From assembly GCF_905220365.1 (NCBI RefSeq), contig NC_061131.1, positions 8,097,318 through 8,161,317 on the forward strand: DNA of 64,000 nt, in the 5' to 3' direction. Source of the stretch: Vanessa cardui (taxonomy: Eukaryota; Arthropoda; Insecta; Lepidoptera; Nymphalidae). This document shows positions 39,466-50,992 of the stretch, piece by piece. Under the pieces are notes generated by a model that was not told where the DNA came from, searched no databases, and worked only from the letters and a program-made list of their open reading frames with translations. The first letter of the stretch is position 1. Each line of letters begins with the position of its first letter. The position numbers and the translations under genes are program-made.

Positions 39466-40534
39466 AATGCATTTGACATTACTATTTCAAAACTAGATTA
39501 TTGTGTAATTATAAAATCGATATTGATCTTCACCTAATAGGTGAGCTAGCATTAACGTATTATTTTTAGATATGAACTAGAACTCATTTATAATCTACAA
39601 TTTGTATTTTATTTGAAAGTTGTTTTTATGAATAAACACGCATGGATTAAATGATTAAAGAGAAGAAAATATTCTCTTTTATCTTAAAATAATTAAAGAT
39701 TAAGAAATATATACGTATGAGAGACAAAATAAATAGATATACATACATACATATGTCGGTCACAATGATGTTCCAATAGATTTAATTTAATTATATAAAT
39801 TGTGTATTATATTGTAAATATTTTGTAATTAGTTTAAAAACAACTAAACTTCCTACCTTAATTTATAAATGAGCATAACTCTAGTTTTAGTATAAATGTT
39901 GTTAATAAAAAACAAGTTACAAGGATTACCGCTTAAACTTTTATGCTATTTCAGTAAACAGGAGGCGAGTTTGTTAACATAAAACATAAAATAAAGTATC
40001 TCAGTCTTGTTTTCGCTTGAATCTAACAAATGGCGCTTATCCTTCCCGGGAAATAAACGACCACCGAGGAGTGCTGAGCGACGGCTTGTCGATTTTGAAA
40101 TATACGAACCTCTCGTATAAGAATTTATTGATGGCTACTCATTTTTACTTTTCTATCAATATGGAAATATTCTGATATAAAGATTTTATATTTTAATGGA
40201 GTATGTAATAACTACTATATCTGTGATTTATTTTTCCCCTTTTTTCGATGTTTTTTTTTAATCTTATTACATATAACAATAATGTATCTCAATTCAATAA
40301 TAACAATAAAAAGGCATTTTTATACGTTAAGTGACACTTCCAAAAAAAAATTAGTTCTTTACAAGTATGATAACTAAAGTTTTTAAACATGTCAAATAAT
40401 CTTATAATTAGGTTGTACAAAATCAGTTTCGAACTATTAAGTCAACGAATAAAAATGTCGTTAACTGTAACTAAAAAAAGAAAACATAAAACATCGGTTA
40501 TCTTTGTTTATACGTATAAAAACTTTGAACTTAC

Positions 40535-40795
40535 CATTTCCATTAAGTAATCAATTTTAAAAATAAATTCCATAATGCCACAAAAACACAGCGAGTCTTT
40601 AAAATATCCAAGATAGAACTTTTAACTTTTGTCCATAAACACACTTTCGGTTTTAAATGGCGCGGTCGGCGAGATCTCGGCGATATAGTTCCGAAACTGT
40701 ATTTGGAACAGACTGGAGCGACCGTCGCGTTCCCACTCCCGCAGCTCACTGGAGGAGAGATCTCAACGGAGTCTGCGTAATAGAACGGCATTCCT
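40535..40795 (-). promoter_or_regulatory. Candidate distal non-coding first exon or promoter region
   Basis: Read on the minus strand, a GC- and CpG-richer block ends in ATGGAAATG followed by gtaagt, a textbook donor (exon end at 40535). Adjacent 40800-40880 is also CpG-rich. It could be the first exon of the LRR-FN3 gene, whose start-codon exon has an unmatched acceptor at 26255. Joining them gives an upstream frame, starting at the ATG of this exon, that stops before the main ATG. An 82-codon frame at 40543-40791 has no domain. It could equally belong to another transcript. I infer this from composition and one splice site only. Confidence 0.3.
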
Positions 40796-41793
40796 ACAGA
40801 TTGCTATATGGGAATAAACGCTAATAAATTACCAACATCGTACACGCGTAACGCCAACGCGAACGAGCCCGTGTTCTTGATTAGTTTGAAGTCTCCGCTA
40901 ATGTGTTCTACACCAACATTAGGTTCATGATGGCCTAAATAAACGCGTAGCTTAACATAAGTATCTTTTAGATTTTAATCATTTAAAACGGATATAAAGT
41001 TAAATTAACATGATAGAAGGATAACAATAATGGCATGGGTGTTATTTAGTCCGCCCACATTATCAACTTTCCTTAAAGATAGACAAAACGATTACAAGAT
41101 TTTAAAAATAACATTTATTTTATAATTAAACTTTCGGAGATCCTTAAACGTGGACTCGGTTTTTTAAAAATGTTATACTTTTTTCCAAATGGAAAGTTAT
41201 GGATTGGGAATAAATTGGGATTTAACACGCGTGAAGGATCAAACCAAATTGATTTCATTTGATAGTCGTTGATCGGAATTTTAATTATATAAAATATGAT
41301 ATAAAAGTTAACTTTTGTTATATTTATTTCCTTTACCTCTCCTGCTACTGATTTAAATATTATAAGATCTTCTCGTGAGTATTCCTCCCACTGACGCTTA
41401 GTTTCATGTTTTGTTACTTCTATTTGGATGCAAAAGAGGTTATTTGCGGAGCTCTTCCTGTATGACGGTAAAGGGGACGCCGCACAAGATAGTAGATGCT
41501 TTTATTGTAATGTTTTAAGTAACAAATTACGATGATATTATACCTAAATAAAATAAATAATTATTAACAACATCAATTACTCGATTATCATGTAATTTGT
41601 GTGAAAAGACATATTCCAAATTATCTAATACGTTTTGCATTTGTTTCAACGGATTATAGAGTAGTTAATATTAAGTGTCTTAAATTTCCCCCGACTGTCC
41701 GAAAAAGACCGACATCGAATAGGTAATCTTATTTCAAAAGTAATAGAATTATTATATGGAGAAATTTACTAGAAGGTTGGATTAATAAAGTTA

Positions 41794-41820
41794 CAATATA
41801 ACACATCATGTGTTATATTG
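41794..41820. repeat. Near-perfect palindrome
   Basis: The 12-base arms CAATATAACACA (41794-41805) and TGTGTTATATTG (41809-41820) pair exactly around a 3-base centre. It would extrude as a tight hairpin. Confidence 0.75.
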
Positions 41821-42327
41821 CAGGATCTTGTAAATATTTATTACACCCTAAGCCATTAATAAACAAACATTTTATTGAATTTTATTTTTTCTTAATTTCA
41901 TATTTATTTTATGTAGGTATATAATTTAATAGGTGACGTATACTGACATATGAGCTTTTTAAAAGAACATACGTGTACAGATAGATATAATATTTATTCG
42001 CTAATAAAAAAATTTTAAGCTTACGGGACGATATAAATATTGGACAATATAACATATCAATAGCGTTTTATATAGAGTTTTTATATTTTTTAATTAATAA
42101 TTCTTCTGAACGTGTACATGTCGTACATTTTAATGATTTTTTTGTTATGTCCTCCCAGTAGAAGGCTGCGATTGGATTTGAGGATTAATAAAAAAATATA
42201 TCTATGTATATTTTGCCCGCTCGGAGTCATAACGGTAACTAGTTTCTGTAAAAAAATACAAGATTTGTTTGTTTTTTTTTTTTTCATATTTTTTTTAGTG
42301 CTGGTACACAAATGTTGTTATAAACTA

Positions 42328-42600
42328 TATTGGTCTAGTAACTAGATAAAAGGTCACAGATTCTAAGATTCGGGGTTCCGATCAAGCCAAAAAGATTTTT
42401 GGTTGAAAAATTCTCAGAACATTTCGAAGTCTAGGAGTATAAGGTTTGTACACTGATGTACCTCGGAATGCACGTAAATTCGTTATTCTTGCGCACGAAC
42501 CCTTACCGTTATCCTTACCTTATCCGTATCGGATTTGCCGTTCCATCAGTTTACGCGAGTATGATTTCATATTTGTACACTCATTATAGGATTATGTCAT
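42328..42600 (+). mobile_element. tRNA-like SINE, family C
   Basis: It starts with the A-box-like 'tggtctagtaactagataaa', followed by the degraded B-box 'ggggttccgatcaagcc', then 'aaaaattctcagaaca', 'cctcggaatgcacgtaaatt', 'tatccgtatcggatttgccg' and 'ttccatcagtt'. This is the order of a SINE type I associate with Lepidoptera. It is moderately diverged. Confidence 0.65.
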
Positions 42601-43033
42601 ATTATTGTTAAGATATTTAAAAATATCTAAAAATCGTTTGTAGTTTTGAATAGTATTGTTGGTCAGGTCGACCAATTTAATTTGGTCGACACTGGAACCT
42701 ATGTACTTTTTGGATGGTAAATGAAATATTGAACATTCTTAAAATTGTAAAGCCTACAAATCGAAGTAAAAAGCTGTAGACCTCTGTATATTTTACGACT
42801 TTTGACAATATTAAATGGGAACGTCGTTAATTTAAATAATGCGAACGTAGCAATCACACGTGAAAGCGTTCGTAATTAAAATTGTACGTAATTGGTGATT
42901 TTATCGGTGCGATAAAGATATAGTAGGATTTTGATTATTTGATATTGGCCTGTTAATATTTTAATAATTACGCAAGATTATAGTTTCATCTTTAGTAATA
43001 TTTCATTAATTCAATAAATATATAATATTATTT

Positions 43034-43190
43034 GAGCCAGTGCAGGAGGAGGCCTCCGCTTTTTGCTAACTGAGGGACTTACCAGCTTTAAGATTGTTAT
43101 TTGACCTAATTGGGCCTACGAATTATGCCGATCCACGGTCCCCACTCTAGGATTCATCTGCTCCAACGGCCATCGACCTTTAATGTTCAA
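43034..43190. repeat. GC-richer unclassified repeat-like segment
   Basis: It includes 'caggaggaggcctccgc', 'ggtccccactctagg' and 'tgctccaacggccatcgac', unlike the AT-rich flanks. It reads like the 3' region of a retroelement but has no second copy in this window. Confidence 0.3.
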
Positions 43191-45133
43191 TTATACATAA
43201 TGTTTACGTAACCAGACCACTGTTGCTTGTTTTGGAAACAATGTATAAAATCGTGGTTCTTTCCAGACAATCTCATTTCTGACAATCTAGCTTAAGTGAT
43301 TAGAGTGACCTTGGATTTGTTGGGTTTTCTCAGTGTTAGTATGTTGATCCACATGACTTTAAACACACATCGACGTACATGACTAAGTATATTGACATTT
43401 TATTATAAAATATTTTCGAAAATGTCTTCATTTATTTTTGTCTTCAAAACATCATATGTTTATATAAATGTATTCAGGTTAAATCTTATTCTTTTACTTA
43501 TAATGGAATATCCTAGTTGATAAAAATCTAATCGCATAAAATTACAAATAAATTGGATTGATATTTACCTATCTTTATCTCATAATAGTAGAAATGATAA
43601 TAATTCTTCTATCGAAATCCGTTCAAAGAACGTTAATCAAAAGAAAGAAATCGTTTGATCCATTTAGAAACGTTGAGTAAAAAGAAAATTGTGTATTTCC
43701 GCTGAGAACCTTTACTTAATAATTAACTTATACCAAATTATTTACGAACGTAGAACGCCTACAATGCGTTTCAGAATTACGAACATCTGGCAGATAGTCA
43801 TTACACATTCATGTGCCTTATTCAGCTTCGTGCTTACTTAATTTTACTGTGGTGCTAGACACTTTTAATCTTATTAACTTAAGCCTCACCCTATATGTTA
43901 CACAACGCAATGTTTCAAACGAGCATTGGCAAAACAAACGCAAATGATACACAAGTAGGATCCAAATACACACATGTCGGCTTTAAGCACTACATTACAT
44001 TTTATGCATATTCTTTTTCATTTAATGCTATTTACAGAATAACAATTTTTTATGTTAGTTCCAATGGTATAATTTAAAGGAATACTTCTCATTTCCTCAA
44101 AGAGCGTATTACTTTAAAGTTGTAAAATAACTTTAATAGGTAAAATAAAGTATCAACTTTTGAAATATGAAAACGTCTAACGAAAACTACACTTAATTTA
44201 AAGTAAAGTCGTCAAATGGACAGTAATTAATAGTTTGCTTGTAGTATTGCTAAAAATTTCCAAAAAAAAAATTTTTATATATTATAATAGAGACGACGAT
44301 TTTCTTAAACTGAATGTACCTATACTCCGTACATACTTTTATAGTTGTATAAATCATATAACAAATTTACTTTGAGCCTTCGATACTTGATATAAAAAAT
44401 GATTAAGTATATATATTTTTTTTTGATTCACAATCGGCCCTTACAAATTCCGAGCTATAATTTTTTTTTTGGATATTTATTGGCCAGATCTTAATTTACG
44501 TTAGTTTGAATTTATATTCAACTAAATATTTAACAGTATATCTTTATATTCATACAAGAAATACACAGGCAAGTACATTTAACAATACACTTGCGTGTGT
44601 CCAACTATAAATAAACACAAGAAAGACATGTGAAGTGTGTTGCGCTGCGAAGCATTCTGTTTATAGAAAAGGTATTTTATTCCCTGTTTGTAACATGGAA
44701 TAAAATTCGGTGTGCATTTACCATTTCTTACCAGCTTTTATACTTTTATAGTAACATTTAATATGAGATTTGTTCTGCCAACAAAAAGGCCCAATACTGT
44801 AATCACATATGTATGTATGTATAATGTATATAGAGTTACAGATTATTGTGTGGTATAACAGACTGCATTTATAGTGACTGTCCACACATATTTTTTAGAA
44901 AACAGTTATAGACTACTTCTAGAGTTTTATACATATTTTTAAGTATTGAATGAGCTATGCCTTATTCTAATATTATTAATTATTTTAGAAACTTACTTAT
45001 TTTATCAAAGGAGTAATTCTATAATATGTTTCAAAAATACTACATTATTATTCTAACATCACTGACCGGATGTGTCGACATTAGTCAGAGTGATTGCATA
45101 TCTCCATAACTAAACTAAGTTTAATAATATTAT
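43191..45133. other. AT-rich non-coding, nothing recognised
   Basis: No supported feature; the open frame at 43895-44077 is judged chance. Confidence 0.4.
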
Positions 45134-45292
45134 CCTGCATGTGTCTAATTTCAAAGAAATTCTGCCACATGTGCATTCCACCAATCCGCATTGGAACAGC
45201 ATGGTGGAATATGTTCTAAACCTTCTCCTTAAAGGGAGAGGAGGCCTCAGCCCAGCTGTGGGAAATTTACAGGCTACTGTTGTTGTTATTGA
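45134..45292 (+). mobile_element. SINE family A, 5'-truncated 3' half
   Basis: It begins at 'cctgcatgtgtctaattt' and runs through the conserved 'ccaccaatccgcattggaac', 'ctcagcccagctgtgggaaa', 'tttacaggctact' to a gttgttgtt tail. It lacks the tRNA-like promoter half. Open frames across it are artefacts of the SINE. Confidence 0.85.
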
Positions 45293-45789
45293 AGTACCTA
45301 TCCTAATTACCAACAGTTATGCAGTTATGCAGTACTTATGTTTTGATCCATCATTTTTTGTATTTACCAAACAAGCAAACGAGCTTTTATTTTTCTTGAG
45401 ATGATATTTTTATCTAAAAGTATTTTAGCAGAATTCAACTTCAAAGTTGGAAAGGGCGCAAAGTTTTAAACAAATTCTTTATTTAAAATATATTTCTTAA
45501 AAAGTAACTTCGCCATGGTTTTTGGAATAATAATTATATCGAATAAATAGGTAAAAAGAATCGAAAATTAAAGCATTCCAGTCGAACATTTTTTATGCGT
45601 TGTGGGCTTTATAGGAAAGTATAAAATCTATTCATGTGACTATATTACAATGAGCGTTTCAGATATTGGAAGAAAGATAGTTTATAAAGCTTGAATTAAA
45701 CATCACACCGTTTAACTATTTATTGTGTTCACCACTGATCTTTTGCCAGTCTACTACTTTCACCAAAATATAAGTTTTTTATAATCAAA

Positions 45790-45935
45790 TGAGAAAGGTG
45801 GACTGGTGGAATTGCCCTTTGACATTGTCGCCGTAAATTTAACAATACCTTACAATGTGCCACCAATCTTGGGCATGCGTGGAAAACGAGATGTTATGAA
45901 CCTTGAACCTATAATTACACTGGCTCACTCAACTT
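45790..45935 (+). repeat. Dispersed repeat family B, diverged central part
   Basis: It keeps 'taccttacaatgtgccacca', 'atcttgggcat', 'gagatgttatg' and 'acactggctcactca', matching the centre of the copy at 62430-62706. Confidence 0.6.
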
Positions 45936-46444
45936 AAATCGAATTACAACAATTATTATTAGGCAAAGGCAAATTATAAAGAAATAAAAAATACCGTAAA
46001 GTAAAACAACGAAAAAGATACGATAAGACCGGAATTCGAATTATTATTATCATTCTTGAATTAAAAATAAAGGTATCGTTATTTTACAAACCACTTCTAT
46101 TTACCTACGAATACTACAAGGGTCTAAATTTGTATAGGATCTAAAATAAATTTAAACTGATATGGTTTTCAAACTTCTTGGGTTTTTGCATAAAATGTGA
46201 CATGATATATTATTGTTATATAACATATTTAAGGGCAACTCACAGCTTTCGAATGAAATTTAATATCATTGAAATGTTTTTTTATATGTTTATGAGTTCA
46301 TTAAATGAGTTTTAAATAAAGTAGGTGTCAGCCAAGTGTTATTGTAATACTACAATATTAATTCTATGGGTTTTATCGAATCATTATGAAATCGCTAAAA
46401 CATTAATTTTCCTATTCAAGTTTTATACCTCGCCGTAAATTTTT

Positions 46445-46690
46445 ATTAAAGTAAAGGCTTATGTCTCCTTCCTATAGAGGAGCTGAGGAGCAATAGTTTA
46501 CTCTTATCGTGTTCCAAGATGATATTTCAATTCCAGTTAGTAGACACTTGTAGCAGTCTCTCCCATCTGACTCATACCTCGCGGTGAACACAAATTAAGA
46601 ACATGAATATTCACGATGTTTGCACGGATTTGAACCCGCAATATTTGGTTACGTTCCACGCGGTGTTACTATCGAGCTCAAACTCCAACT
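46445..46690 (-). mobile_element. Old SINE related to family A
   Basis: On the minus strand a B-box-like 'gcgggttcaaatccgtg' is followed by 'gttcaccgcgaggtatgagt' and a diverged body, the same layout as family A. On the plus strand the 3' end reads 'atgtctccttcctatagagg', resembling the family A tail region. It is highly decayed. Confidence 0.5.
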
Positions 46691-46854
46691 CGGCGTTTAT
46701 TACCATAATTAATATTCGGAACCACTGCTTCTAATTACGTCCTCAATCACCAATTAGGCTGATTGATCCTTTTAAAAATTTTGTCCAGCTGACCACTAAA
46801 AATAAATATGATTATATATTATAAACTTATTAAAGATAACTGAAAGTAATAACT

Positions 46855-46978
46855 TCCGAACTTGGTAGCTTCACTTAATTGTAAAATGACAATTCAAAAG
46901 TGCTTGTAAAAGTACTTAGAAGCTAGAAGCAAGAAGAAGCTACTTGAATAAAGTTTATTTTGATTTTGATTTTTTTGA
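46855..46978 (+). mobile_element. LINE 3'-UTR tail
   Basis: It has 'ggtagcttcacttaattgta', 'aaaatgacaattcaaaagtg', 'cttgtaaaagtac' and then 'gaataaagtttattttgatt' repeats, the same 3' end as 57735-57905. It is cut off on the left after 'ttccgaact'. Confidence 0.75.
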
Positions 46979-47056
46979 TTTTTTAAAGATTAAAAAAGTA
47001 GTTTCTTATGGTCTCAAATATTTAAACTAGTGTGCGGATAAAATTTTGTTAAAAAT

Positions 47057-47079
47057 GAAGAAGAAGAGAAGAAGAAGAG
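47057..47079 (+). repeat. GAA microsatellite
   Basis: A short imperfect (GAA)n run beside a LINE tail. Related gaagc units occur in the tail itself at about 46919-46938. Confidence 0.7.
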
Positions 47080-48179
47080 CAACGATCTTCTTCTAGCAAA
47101 TAGAAGCTACTCTTATATCTGACTATAGAAGTCATTATTAACACTGAACTACTTCTTAGACAAAACTCAAACTTCGGCATAAAAATCGATAAAAAAATAA
47201 ACTTACTTTTTGTTATATATATATTGACGACGACGACCGGCGTTTATTGCTTTATTTTGAACTATATAAATAAAATCGCCTTATAAAAAAAGTTATTTAA
47301 CAAAATTATACTAAAAAGTGCCAAAATAGTCATCTTTATTTATTTAAAATGGAAAAGAAAAAATCAATTGAACTACCTGATGACAAGTCACGTTTGCCTT
47401 TAGTAATAAGCAATGTAACCAAACTGTCAACCACTCATACCTCTTCGATGCGCTGTCATCCATTGGGAACAAAAATGTCGCGTCAGAAACACTTCCTCAC
47501 TCATCACTCAAAACTGCAAATAGCAATATTTTTTAAAGAAACAAATTCAAGTTTTGTTTTTACCAATAAAAATAAAATCCATGTGTACAGTACCCTCATG
47601 TACGTAAAACATACTCAAACAGTTATTTAAAAACCTAACTCATGAATTATTTCCATTTCATTTAATTTTGAAATGATTAACTAAGTTGTTACTTTGTTTG
47701 TATATGTTGTTTTATATTTCTATATTTCAAGAGACCGGTACAACTTATGTTATATATGAGTTGACTTATCCCGAGGGAAATAAGGAAACGCGGGAAATGT
47801 GCTGAAGATCTCACGCAAATATGTCTTTAAGTATTATTCCATATAGAGACCTGAAATAAAAATGTATAAATATTTTTACATGTTGTAACCATGGGCAAAA
47901 TATTTTTAATATAGGATAGGTGCATTTGAATTAATTTATAAAAGTATATTCACCTCTTTTTTCCGTCCATCCCGGATGTAAAGATGGGTGGGTGGTTATG
48001 TCACACTACTACCGACTAAAACCATCACGATATCACCCTACTTGCAAATAGTGACAAATCGGCGTTGATGCTTGCACATCCGCGACTTTGCCAGCGGTAG
48101 TTCGTTTAAAAACTTGAATTATTTGCATAGGTATGGCCGATAATATTGATTTTTGTTTAGCAATAATAATAATTTTAAA

Positions 48180-48475
48180 TCTGGTTGGTGGTTGACCTTG
48201 GCTCTGTCCCTATTGCAACTGCTGCGTCGTCGTCCCTTTCTCTTTACACAGTGGTAGACGATCGACAGTCTGTGTCACCAAACAGGAGCCTCGTAGAGTT
48301 CCAACGATCGTACGACACCGGTACAGAGATTTCCTCGTCCCCGGAGATTAGGCAGTAGTCAGTCCATGGAACCCCTCTGGGGCCCCCACGTGGCACACTC
48401 AGGGTGTGATGCGCCGTGTCAGAGAAAAGAAAAATGGACTAACCTAAACTAACCTAAATAATAGATACTATTGAA
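48180..48475 (+). mobile_element. GC-rich probable LINE 3' region ending in CCTAA-like units
   Basis: It contrasts sharply with its flanks ('ctgctgcgtcgtcgtccc', 'ggaacccctctggggccc'). It ends in 'gactaacctaaactaaccta', two near-telomeric CCTAA-type motifs. That pattern suggests the 3' end of a retroelement, but no coding part or second copy is seen here. Confidence 0.35.
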
Positions 48476-48539
48476 ATTGCTGTCCTTTATTGTAAACTGA
48501 ATACTCAGTCCTATTGACTGTTAATAATGGGGCTAGATT

Positions 48540-48862
48540 TACTGTAAGTTAAGGGTCTTTACACATTTAAACGATAACAGACACGTATAACGTTGTATAA
48601 CGCCTTAGTACGCAATCTATTAGAATATTGTCCTGTTGTAGGCCCCATTATGCTACTCACACACTAAGAATAGAAAGATTCCAAAAACGATTTTTGGCAC
48701 TTATCATAATTTGAAAAAATCGGAAAGAAAAAGCTATCTTTCAACGAAAAATTAAAGCATTTCAAAATATCTTCTTTAGGTAAGCGTATATTATTGTTGG
48801 ACCTTATATTCATGTATAAAATTTTCAACAATCTCATTGACTGCCCTCAGATATATATAATT
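48540..48862 (+). pseudogene. Fossil LINE reverse transcriptase C-terminal part
   Basis: The plus strand gives VRNLLEYCPVV and then, after a frame change, HYATHTLRIERFQKRFL. This matches the 'LVRSILEYAS-VW-P--TH---IE-VQKRFLR' block that follows the palm domain in jockey-type polymerases. Stops and at least one frameshift break the frame. It could be the coding end of an older copy unrelated to the tail immediately upstream. Confidence 0.75.
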
Positions 48863-49424
48863 AATATATATAATATATTGTATTGTATATAATTGATTGC
48901 TATAAAGTGTTGATATGTTTGATATGTTTTTTCAACAATTATTAAATTAATAAATTAATGTAGGTACTACAATATTATGATAACTAAATATGTACTGTTT
49001 GATGAAATATCCTCTATTTGTATTGCCTGTTTTAGCATAAAAAAATACATTACCTATAATATAAAAATCCAGCAATAAAAATTGAAAAAAAGTAATAATT
49101 TTCTCGAAATAAAGTAGCAAAAGTCCTCCGGTAATTGAGTGCGCCGGGAAGATGTTTGTATAGCCGAGAGAACATTAAACAGCAGCGATTGGCGCTCAGT
49201 GTCGTTTAAAGTTTAAATTATGTTATATTTAGAACATCGATAAAGTATAGAGAGGTAATTACTTTAAAATAAATTAAAAAGCATCAAAAAATCATTGGTT
49301 TTATAAGTTTTTATTAAAAGAAAATCATTACATCTTCAAATAATTACGAAAGTTACGTTGAAATACAGAATGCATGAAAGTAATACATTACTATCTCATA
49401 AGTGAAGTCATGTAACAAGTATCC

Positions 49425-49550
49425 TATTGTTGGGCTAAAACCTACGTTCCTTTTGAGGAAAAGGTTAGGAGCTTATTTCACCTCGATCGATTGAAGTATA
49501 CATGCGGCAGATTTATATCCGACATATCTAGTTCTCCTCAAGATTTTTAC
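49425..49550 (-). mobile_element. SINE family A, diverged 3' part
   Basis: The plus strand reads 'ttgggctaaaacctacgttc', 'cttttgaggaaaaggtt' and 'tacatgcggcagatttat', the reverse of the family A 3' half. Several indels are present. Confidence 0.65.
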
Positions 49551-50696
49551 CCTTAAGTTTATTTAATATTTATTTTAAAGAATTAATTTTCAAATGAATG
49601 ATGTTTTTTAATATGATCAATTTTTGTTTACAGTTATTTTACAAACAAAAAAGGCTGAACAAGATTCTAGGCTTCGCCATAACACCTCTTATGGTTGTTG
49701 ATATTATTTAATAACTGTACTACTTAATATTACATAAGCAATTGCGTCTTCCACATACAAACTATCTCAGCTATTTAACTAATATATATATCAAAGTCGT
49801 AACTTATTATGAAACAAGGAAATGTTCAAGCTGTGAGTGGTTCTCTTGAACCTTATATACAGAGATACATTGTTTGACGAGCTACTGAAAAAGATTCAAT
49901 TATCACCAGTATAACAATTGAAAATAGTATTTTTCTTATTAATATAAAGTATTCATAGAGCCCATGAGTATTGATAGATGACTGAATGATGAATAAACAA
50001 CTTTATTTAAATGAAGTTCTTTTACCTGACTTAAAGTAAAGCGAACTGGTAAAAATAATCACGTAAGGAAAAAGCGCTATGTCCCTTCCAAGCGACTTTC
50101 CCTCTCTCTCCTGTATATTTGTCTCTTTTTATTTCATACAATTTTAGATAAATTTACTTAAACAGTTTCTAATACAAATTCTTATTTTATTCGAAAAATC
50201 ATATAATTTAGCGAAAGTAACTCCTTTCCGACTAGAGTTTCCCTTTTTCTATGATGAAGCAAAAAATGCTTATTCGATTGATGTAAAAAATATACATATT
50301 TATTTTTTACGATGGTCATGGTTGTTTATATTTGATTCATAATTCGGATGCTTATTCAGCAGATACTGAAATGCTATTTATACACGTGTTTCGCTGAGTT
50401 ATTAACAAAGCTGCGATATCATAATTATTTCACTAGTAACATAACAATTGCGTGAAATTTTGTCAACTGTCGAAATTTCATACAATATTACGCAAACATT
50501 TTCGGTTTAATTGTAACTTCACTAGACACATTAATTGACGCCAACACTACATACCAATGTGTTTCTTGATAATTTTATTTTAAAGGTTTTTAATTAGAAA
50601 AACAAATAAAAGTAATTAGTAGTTAATTATATTTTTAATTCGAGTATTTATGGTAATGTTCATATAATAACAATATCACTAACATCTGACAAGCAG
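49551..50696. other. AT-rich non-coding, nothing recognised
   Basis: No supported feature. Confidence 0.4.
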
Positions 50697-50718
50697 ATCT
50701 CTCCCTCTCTCTCTCTCT
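50697..50718 (+). repeat. CT microsatellite
   Basis: An imperfect run of ctctct units, about 22 bp. Confidence 0.7.
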
Positions 50719-50781
50719 TACACGTGGACGAAGCTGCTTACTAAAACTAGTATGGGTTCAAATTAAGACGCTGTAGATATA

Positions 50782-50992
50782 TCTTGGTGGTAGGGCTTTG
50801 TGTAAGCCCGTCTGGTACCACCCACTCATCATATATTCTACCGCCAAACAGTAATACTTTGTATTCCGATGTTGTGTACAATATACATAACATCTTAGTT
50901 CCCTAGGTTAGTGGCGCATTGGTGATATCCGAATGATTGATATTTCTTATAGTACCATCTATGGGTAGTGGTGATCACCTTCTATCATCTTT
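50782..50992 (-). repeat. Dispersed repeat family B
   Basis: On the plus strand it opens with 'ttggtggtagggctttgtgt', 'aagcccgtctgg', 'taccacccactcatca', 'ttctaccgccaaacag' and closes with 'atgggtagtggtgatcacct', the exact reverse order of 62430-62706. It is near full length with some central divergence. Confidence 0.85.

Noticed and set aside
38128..41062. Possible inverted repeats gtggggcggac (38127) and gtccgcccac (41048) as ends of a large element
   Set aside because: The match is only about ten bases, without a target duplication or extension, so chance is more likely.
42090..42345. Overlapping open frames on both strands
   Set aside because: Both are driven by poly-T/poly-A runs. The plus frame runs up to the start of SINE C.
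45141..45404. 87-codon plus-strand frame and its minus-strand partner at 45110-45313
   Set aside because: Both are translations of a truncated SINE A copy.
46620..46650. Possible tRNA (ggttcaaatcc on the minus strand)
   Set aside because: It is the B-box of an old SINE, and no acceptor stem pairs around it.
47349..47630. 93-codon plus-strand frame starting in a good context (aaaatgg) with MEKKKSIELPDDKSRL
   Set aside because: It has no recognised domain, no splice-consistent neighbours and AT-driven composition in its second half. It is not supported as a gene.
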